Assembly (NCBI RefSeq): GCF_017498545.1
Contig: NZ_CP071793.1
Location: forward strand, 7,205,001-7,269,000
Source: Sulfidibacter corallicola
GTDB taxonomy: Bacteria; Acidobacteriota; Holophagae; Acanthopleuribacterales; Acanthopleuribacteraceae
Length of the DNA stretch: 64,000 nt
Direction of reading: 5' to 3'
Part shown: positions 27,114 through 36,100 of the stretch, in pieces
Layout: the number at the start of each line of letters is the position of its first letter
Position numbering within the stretch: the first letter of the stretch is position 1
Notes under the pieces: model-generated
Databases searched by the model: none
Told to the model about the DNA's origin: nothing
Seen by the model: the letters and a program-made list of their open reading frames with translations, nothing else
Program-made: the position numbers and the translations under genes

Positions 27114-30100
27114 ATGTCACATCCGTCCTTCCATGCCGCCGAATGCACCTCGCTGGTGGACATCCTACGACGCCGTGCCGAACACCAGACCGACGCCTTG
27201 GCCTATCGTTTTCTTCGCGATCGCGAGGAGGATCGCGCCGAGACACTGACCTACGGCGCCCTGGATCGGCGGGCCCGCGCCATCGCCGCCATGCTGGCCG
27301 ATCGCCATCGGCCCGGTGACCGCATCGTCCTGCTCTATCCGCCCGGCTTGGATTACATCGCGGCATTTCTGGGGTGTTTCTACGCCAACATGGTCGCGGT
27401 GCCGCTCTATCCGCCTCGGGGCAATCACCACCTCCACCGGCTGCTCGGCGTGTTGGAAAATTGCGGCGCGACCTTCGCCCTGACGACCACCAAGACGAAA
27501 CAGCGGATCGAGCGCTTTCTGGCCAAAACCGAAGGCTTCCCCCGTTGGACGCTGGCGACGACCGAACACATCGACCTCACCCTAGCCGACCTCTGGCGGC
27601 CGCCGCGCCGCGAGCCCGACGACCTCGCCTTCCTCCAGTACACTTCCGGGTCCACCGGCAAACCGAAGGGCGTGATGATTTCCCACGCCAATCTGCTTGC
27701 CAACGAACGCGCGATCGGCGAGGCCTTCGCGTCGCGACCCGACGACATCTGCACCAACTGGCTGCCGATGTATCACGACATGGGCCTGATCGGGACCGTG
27801 TTACATCCTTTATATATGGGCTACCCCTCCATTTTGAGTTCGCCTACCCACTTCATTCAGGACCCGATCGGTTGGCTGGAAGCCATCACCCGATACGGAG
27901 CCACGGTAGCCGGGGCACCCAACTTCGCCTACGCGCTCTGTGCCGAGCGCATCACCCCGGAACGCCTCGCCGGTTTGGACCTCGGTCGATGGTCGGTCGC
28001 CTTCAACGGTGCCGAGCCGGTGCGCGCCGCCAACCTTGCCGCGTTCGCCAAGGCCTTCGCCCCGGTGGGCTTCGACGCCAAGGCCTTTCTGCCCTGTTAC
28101 GGCATGGCCGAAGCGACGCTGTTCATCTCCGGCGTCGGTCGAGAGGAATGCTACGGCACCTGCACGATCAGCCAGGAACGGTTGGAACAGGGCCAGGCCA
28201 CCGAACCCGATGCGGACGAACCCAGTTTCACCCTGGTGGATTGCGGTGTCCCCCGGCCCGATCACCGCGTAGCCATTCACGATCCCGGCGATGGCCGCGC
28301 CCTGCCCGACGGCCAGGTCGGCGAGATCTGGTTCTCCGGCGCCAGCGTGGCCATGGGTTACTGGAACGATCAGCCGCTCACCGAACGCACCTTCATGGCG
28401 GAGCCCGACGGATGGCGCACCGTTCGCACTGGCGATCTGGGCTTTCTTCGCGGGGGTCGGTTGTACGTCACGGGCCGACTCAAGGATCTCATCATCATTC
28501 GCGGCCGCAACATCTATCCCCAGGACGTGGAACAGGCCGTCGAGGCCTGCGATCCGCCGCTTCGACAAAACGGGAGTGCGGCCTTTTCCGTCTTCGCCGA
28601 TGGCGACGAGCGACTGGTGATCGCCGTCGAGGTGGCGCGAACCGCCGCTCGTGGTTTGGATGCCAAGGCGCTGGTAGAAAAGATTCGGGCATTGGTGGCC
28701 GCGCGATTCGAAATCCAGACGTACGCCGTCCTGCTGCTGCGTCAGGGCGGCCTGCCCAAAACATCGAGCGGCAAGGTGCAGCGCCATGCGGCCTGCCAGG
28801 GGTACCTGCGCGGCGACCTGGCCCTGCTTCATTCGGATCGGCTCCAATGGCCGGCGGAATCGGTGGCGATTCCCGAAATCGATGTGGACGCCCTGGTCAA
28901 GGCCGATGGCCCCACCCGACTGAGCGAGGTGCGGCCCTTCGTCCACGCCGTGGCCACCAGCCTGCTGGCTTGCGCGCCGGACAGCTTCGCCCCTACGACG
29001 CCGCTGCTGCACCAGGGCCTGGATTCCCTCACGGCGATCCACCTGCAACATCGGCTGCAATCCGATCTTCGTCTGCGGTTGCCGTTGGCGATGCTGCTCG
29101 GCGGGGCCTCGGCCGAAGCGCTGGCCGAGCACTGCGTTCGGGAGCTCGGTGCGCTCGCTCCTGTGGACGATCGACCCGAAGCCACCGACCAGCCCTCCCG
29201 CTTTCCGCTCACCGACAACCAGCGCGCGCTCTGGTTCCTCACCAAACTCGCGCCCCACAACAGGGCCTACCACCTGTGCTACGCCTTTTCGCTCACGGCC
29301 GAATACGACCTTGGCGCGTTGCGCGCCACCTTCCAGGCTCTGGCGGCGCGCCACCCCAGCTTGCGGACCCGAGTCACGGAAATCGATGACGCGCCCTGGG
29401 CGGAAGTTGTCCCTTGTGACGCGTTTGACGTGACCCTCGTGCCGGCGGGTCACCTGGGTGATGACTCGCTGCAAGCTGCAGTCGCGGAGGCCGCCCGGCG
29501 ACCTTTCGATTTGACCGAGGAACTCCCGTTCCGCGTCACGCTCTTTACTTGTGCACAGCCCCACGACGTGTTGCTGGTGGGGTTCCATCACCTGGCCGCG
29601 GATTTCCAGTCCATGAGCGTGTTGCTCAAAGAGTTGCCCTTGATTTATGCCGCCAAGCGCCAGGGCCGTCGGTTACCCCAATCCCTGGAGACGGCCCACT
29701 ACGCCGATTTCGTGGCGCATCGCCAAACCTGGCTGGCGAGCCCCGCGCACGGTGACACCCTCGAATTCTGGAGTCGACGCCTCGCCGGTGAGGTGCCGGT
29801 GCTCAAGCTGCCGGAGGATCGGCCGCGTCCCAGCCGAACCGGGCTGGTGGGCCGCGCCCAGACGTTTACGTTGACTCCGGCGCTGACCGCGCGGCTGCGT
29901 GCGCTCGCCCAGGCGCGGGAAACGACCATGAACACCACCCTCATGGCCGCCTTCCAGGCGCTGCTCCACCTCTATTCCGGCGAGTCGTCGATCTGGATCG
30001 GCACGCCCTGCGCCGATCGGCCGGAGCCGCGTTTTTTCGATTTGGTGGGCTACTGCGTCAATACCTTGGTCCTGCGCGCCCATTTCGGGCCGAACACGAG

Positions 30101-33100
30101 TTTTGGCGATCTGCTGGACGAAGCCCGCGTGGAGTTGCAATCGGCCCTGGCCCATCGCGACCTTCCCTTTCCGCGGTTGGTGGAGCATTTGGGTCAATCG
30201 CGCCACGCCGGCCGCTCGCCGCTGTTCCAGGCGCTCTTCCTCCTGCACAAGGCCGATCACCTGGGGCCTTTGGCGCCGGCGCTCTTCGGTCGGGCCGGCG
30301 AGGAGGCGGTACTCGGCGATCTGCGGCTGGCACCCCTGCCGCTGGATTTAGGGGGCGCGCAGTTCGATGTGTCGCTGATCATGGTCGACGACGGCGTCAG
30401 CCTCAGTGGGCAGTGGATCACCAACAGCGAAATCTACTCGGAAACGACGGCCGACCGCTTGCGCAACAGTTTCCTGCGCTTTTTGGAAGTGGTGCTCGAC
30501 CAGCTCGACCGACCCCTGGCCGCATTGAATCTTGCCGAGCTGGAACCGCCCCCATCTGCGCCGGTCCGCTTCCTTCCAACGAGCGCCTGTCGGCGTTTCG
30601 AGGAACAGGTCGCGCGCACGCCCGACGCGGTGGCGATTACCTCGGGTGAGGAGTCGCGTACCTACGACGAGGTCAACCGCGCGGCCAATCGACTGGCGCG
30701 TTCGTTGCGCGCCGCGGGGGTGGGCCCCGAAGTGCCGGTCGGCCTGTTTTTCCCGCGGGGGATCGACCTCTGTATCGGCCTGATCGCGATTTGGAAAGCC
30801 GGCGGTGCCTATGTGCCGCTCGATCCGGCCTACCCGCGGGAACGCCTTGCCTACACATGGAATCACGCGCGATTGTCGATCATCCTCGCCCACGGCAGCC
30901 TGGCCGATGCCTTGGCCGACTTCCCGGGCTCCGCGCTCTATGCCGACGCGATGACCTGGGAGCCGGACGATACCGACCTCGGCCTGCCCTGCGACGGCGA
31001 CCGGCTCGCCCACATCATCTATACCTCGGGCTCGACCGGGAACCCCAAGGGGGTGGCGATCCGCCAGGGCGCCGTGTCGCAATTGTTGGATTGGACCCAT
31101 GCCACCTTTTCGCCGGCGGACTTGGCGGGGGTCTTGGCCTCCACCTCGATCTGCTTCGATCTGTCGGTCTTCGAACTGTTCGCGCCGCTGACGTGCGGTG
31201 GCCAGGTGATCGTGGTGCCCAACGCGCTGGCTCTGGACCAGGCGCCGGCCCGCGATCGCGTCACCACGATCAATACGGTGCCGTCGGCCATGGGCGTGCT
31301 CACCCAACTGGATGCGATCCCGTCCACCACGCGCGTGGTCAACCTGGCCGGTGAAGCCCTGCACGCTTCCCTGGTGCGCGAGGTCCACCAGCAATGGCAC
31401 GGCGACGAGACGGCTCGCGTGTTCAACCTTTACGGGCCTTCCGAAGACACCACCTACTCCACCTGGAGCCTGATCGAACCAGATGGCACCACCCCGGATA
31501 TCGGGGTACCCCTGCCCGGCACCCAGGCGCTGATCCTCAACGAGCACCTGAATCCGGTACCGCCGGGAGCGGTCGGCGAGCTGTACTTGGCGGGAAGCGG
31601 ACTCGCGCGCGGCTATTACCGCCAGCCGGGTCTGACTGCCGCGCGTTTTCTGCCCAATCCCGCGCCGTGCGTCCCGGGCGAACTCATGTACCGCACCGGA
31701 GACCTGGTGCGCCTGCTGCCCGATGGCAAGCTGGCCTATCTGGGCCGGCGCGACCATCAGGTCAAATTGCGGGGTTTCCGCATCGAGCTGGGCGAGATCG
31801 AAATCGCACTGACGCGCAACCCGCAGGTGGATTTGGCCGCCGTGGTCGTTCAGGAACCACAATCCGGGAACCCTCGGTTGGTTGCGTTTGTCACTGTCCA
31901 TGCGGAGGAAGCATCGGAGGGTGATGTCGCAACCCGCCTGCGGGATGAACTGAGTCGATCCCTGCCCGCCCATATGGTGCCGGCCCTGATTTCGGTGGTG
32001 TCCGAGATGCCGCTGACGCCCAACGGCAAGATCGATCGGCGCGCATTGCCGTCGCTCGACCCGGGGGAAGTGGGTGACCAGGGCAAGGTGGCGCCTCGCA
32101 ACCCCTTGGAGCGGCACTTGGTGGAGATATGGCAAGCGTGTCTGGGTGTTTCCCGGCTCGGCATTCACGACAACTTCTTCGAATCGGGCGGTCACTCGCT
32201 TCTGGCGACGCGGGTCATGGCGCGGGTCAACCGAGAGCTGGCGATTCAGGCGACCGTGGCCGACCTGTTCCGCTTCCCCACGGTCGCCGCGTTCGCGGAG
32301 ATCTTCACCCAGGCCGAACCGCCCCAAGCCGCACCCAAGGCGACCGTGCAACCCTTCGAGGGCCCGGCGGAGGCGGACCATCCCGTGACCTACCAGCAGC
32401 GCTACCTGTGGCTGTGGGAGCGGATGTCACGAGTGGGCACCACCTACAGCATGCCGTTCTGCCTGGAGATCGAGGGCCCTCTGGACGAGGCCGCGCTGAC
32501 GTCGGCGCTTCGGGAGGTTCACGCCCGACACGACCTGTTGCGAACGGTCTTTTTCGAACGCGACGGCGAGCCGCGCCAGCGGGTGGATGCGGCGGCGAGC
32601 CTGTCCTGGGAAGTGCGCGATCTGCGCGAGCTGCCCCTGTCCGATCGCCGTGCCGCCGCCGAGCGAGCGGCCCTCGATTTCGCGGCCGTGCCCTTCGACC
32701 TCGAACGCGGCCCCCTGCTGCGGCTGCGCTTGTGCCGCATCGATGCGACGAATCATCTGTTGGTCGTCAATCTGCACCACCTGATCGCCGATGCCTGGTC
32801 GCTGAGCGTGTTGCTGGCAGAACTTCGCCGGCTCTATCCGCCGTACGCGGGTGGCGAGGCGGCGCCTTCGGTCAGGCCCTCGCTCCAATACAGCGACTAT
32901 GCGCGCTGGCAAAGGGGCCGCACTTCCGAGTGGCAGGCTTCGGTGGCCTGGTGGGAAGCGCATCTGGCCGGCGTACCCGAGGTGTTGGAACTGCCTTCGG
33001 ATCGGCCGCGTCCCGCCGAACGATCGAACCGGGGCGCGACGTTTTCGTTTGCCGTCGAGCCACCGCTGGCGCGCCGGATCCACGAACTGGGACGTGCTGC

Positions 33101-36100
33101 AGGTGCCACCGATTTCATGGTGCTCCAGGCGGCCTTCGCGGTGCTGCTGGCCCACTACAGCCGCCAGAGCGACGTGACCATCGGCTTTCCGGCCAGCCGA
33201 CGCACCGCGCCCGAGCTGGAAGCGCTGATCGGGTTCTTTGTCAACACGCTGGTCCTGCGATTCGATCTGACCGACGCCCCTCGCTTTCGCGACCTCGTGG
33301 CGCGCACGCGAACCCGGGTGCTGGATGCCCTGGCCCATGGCGACGTGCCCTTCGGCCAGTTGGTGGAGCGGTTGGCGCCGGGACGCAACCTCAGCCATAC
33401 GCCGCTCTTTCAGGTGATGTTCAGTTGGCATGACAAACCACTGGAAAAATTCGAGATGGATGCGCTGACCCTGACGCCGTCGGCCCTGGCGCGCGATACG
33501 GCCAAGTTCGACTTGCTTCTGGAGATGCGTGGCGACGCGGACGGTCTGGAAGGTGCCCTGGAGTACAGCACCGATCTGTTCGACGAGGCAACGGTCGCGC
33601 GCATGATGCACCATTTCGTGGTGCTGCTGGACCACCTGGTGCAGGAGCCCGACATCCCCGTCGATCGAGTTTCGCTGTTGACATCCCGTGAACGGGAGAA
33701 GTTGGCGCGCGGGTTGGCGAAGCCGTTGCCCGCGGCACCGTCCGCGTTGAACGCCGCCCAGTGGATTGCGGCCCAGGCGGCGCGTGACCCGGAGGCGCCG
33801 GCGCTGATCGTGGGAACGCGGTGCTGGTGTCGTCGCGAGCTGAACCAGGCCGTCAACCGCCTGGCGCATCGCCTGATCCGTCATGGCTTGGGACCCGAGA
33901 GCCGCGTGGCCGTGTTCCACGAACGCGATGAAGATCTGGTCATTGCGATGCTCGCCGTGCTGGCGGCGGGTGGCGCCTACGTGCCACTGGATCCCAATTA
34001 CCCCGCGAACCGAATCGCCTTCTCACTGGAGGACGCCCAAGTCGACCTGGTGCTCAGCCAGCAAACGTTGCGGGACAGGCTCCCGCCTACCGACGCCGAG
34101 ATCTGGTGCCTGGACGCCATGCGGGAGGAGCTATCCGATCAGCCGACCCATCCGCCCGCACGATGGGCCGACGGTGAAGCCTTGTCGCATCTGATCTACA
34201 CGTCCGGGTCTACCGGGCGGCCCAAGGCCGTGGCGATTCGCAATGCGGCGGTGACGGCCCTGCTGAGCTGGATGGGCGAGGCCTACGACGAGGACGAGTT
34301 GCGGGTCGTGCTGGCCTCCACCTCGATTTGCTTCGATCTTTCCGTGTTCGAGCTGTTCGGGACCTTGGCTCACGGCGGCACCGTGGTGCTCGCCGAAAAC
34401 GCGTTGCACCTGCCCGAACTGCCCGCCCGCGATCGCATCACCCTGATCAACACGGTGCCGTCGGCCATGCGCGAGCTGACGCGGTTGGCGGCGATCCCGG
34501 CTTCGGTCGTGACCGTCAATCTCGCCGGTGAACCGCTGAGCCGGTCGTTGGTGGATGCCATTTTCGCGGGATCGTCGGTCGGCCGCGTCCTGAACCTCTA
34601 CGGTCCCAGCGAGGACACCACCTACTCCACCTGGTGCGCGGTGCCCTATCCAGCGGAGGCCTCGCCCACCATCGGCTCGCCGTTGCCCGGCACCCGAGCC
34701 CTGGTGCTCGATCGCCACATGAACCTGGTGCCCGTCGGCGTGCCCGGCGAGCTCTATCTCGGCGGTGCGGGTCTTTCGCGCGGCTATCTGGGCCGGCCGG
34801 CAGCCACCGCCGGGAGCTTCCTGCCCGATCCGTTCACCAGCCAGCCCGGGGCGCGCCTCTACCGCACCGGTGACCTGGTTCGGAGGTTGCCGAGCGGTGA
34901 GTTCGCCTTTCTTGGTCGGGCCGATCACCAGGTCAAGATTCGCGGGTTCCGCATCGAACCGAGTGAGGTTCAGGTGGTGCTCGACCGGCATGGTTCCGTT
35001 CGCGAGAGTCTGGTCCTGGTCAACAAGGACGACCCCGAGAACCCCCGGTTGGTGGCCTACGCGGTCGCCGAAGGGGATTCGTCCTCCGCGATGTCGGAAC
35101 TCCAGTCCTACCTGAAGGCCGAATTGCCGGCGCACATGGTTCCCAGCGGATGGGTGATCCTGGATCGCTTCCCGCTCACGCCCAACGGAAAAATCGATCG
35201 ATCGGCCCTGCCCAAGCCCCAATCCGCCGGGAGTGAGACTGTGGGGCGGGAACCCGCGACGCCCACCGAAGTGGCGCTGGCGCACATGTGGTGCGAGGTA
35301 TTGCATCTCGAAACGATCGACGTGGACGCCGACTTCTTCGCGCTGGGCGGTCATTCGCTGCTGGCGACGCGCCTGGTGTCCCGCATTCGCGAGACGATGG
35401 GTCGCGAACTGGCCCTTCGGGTTCTGTTCCAGCACCCCACCATCGCGCGATTGGCCCGGGTCGTCGATGCCGCGGCGGCGTCCGCCCCCGTGGACGTGAT
35501 CGTGCCGGTCCCGCGCGACGGCAGGCTCGGCCTCTCCCTGGCCGAAGAGCGCCTCTGGATTCTCGATCGCCTTTCGCCAGGAGATCCCACCTACAACATG
35601 GCCAGCGCGTTCCGCATGCGTGGCCCCCTCGATGTGGATCTGTTCCGCGACGCGATCGAGGCCACGGTCGCCCGGCACGAAACCCTGCGGACCAGCTATC
35701 ACCAGGATGGCTCGGGCAAGCCTTATCGCCGCATCCATCCCGCCTTGACGATTCCCTTGACGCGGACCTTCGTGGACACTGTGGATGAAGGGCTCTTGCA
35801 AACCGAGCTGGCGGCCCTCGCCGCCGAGACTTTCGCCTCGTTCGACCTGGAGAAGGCGCCGCTGGTGCGCGTTCACCTGGTGCGCTTGGCGGAGGAGCAC
35901 CACGTCCTGTTCTTCTGCATGCACCACATCGTCGGTGACGGCTGGTCCATCAGCGTGTTCATGCGCGAGGTCGGCGAGCACTACCGTGCAGCCTCCCGCA
36001 ACCAGCGACCCGACCTGCCCGAATTGGCGGTGCAGTACGTGGATTATGCCCAATGGCAGCGCGACGTGCTCGGCGGCCCCCGGTCCGACGAACGCGAGGC

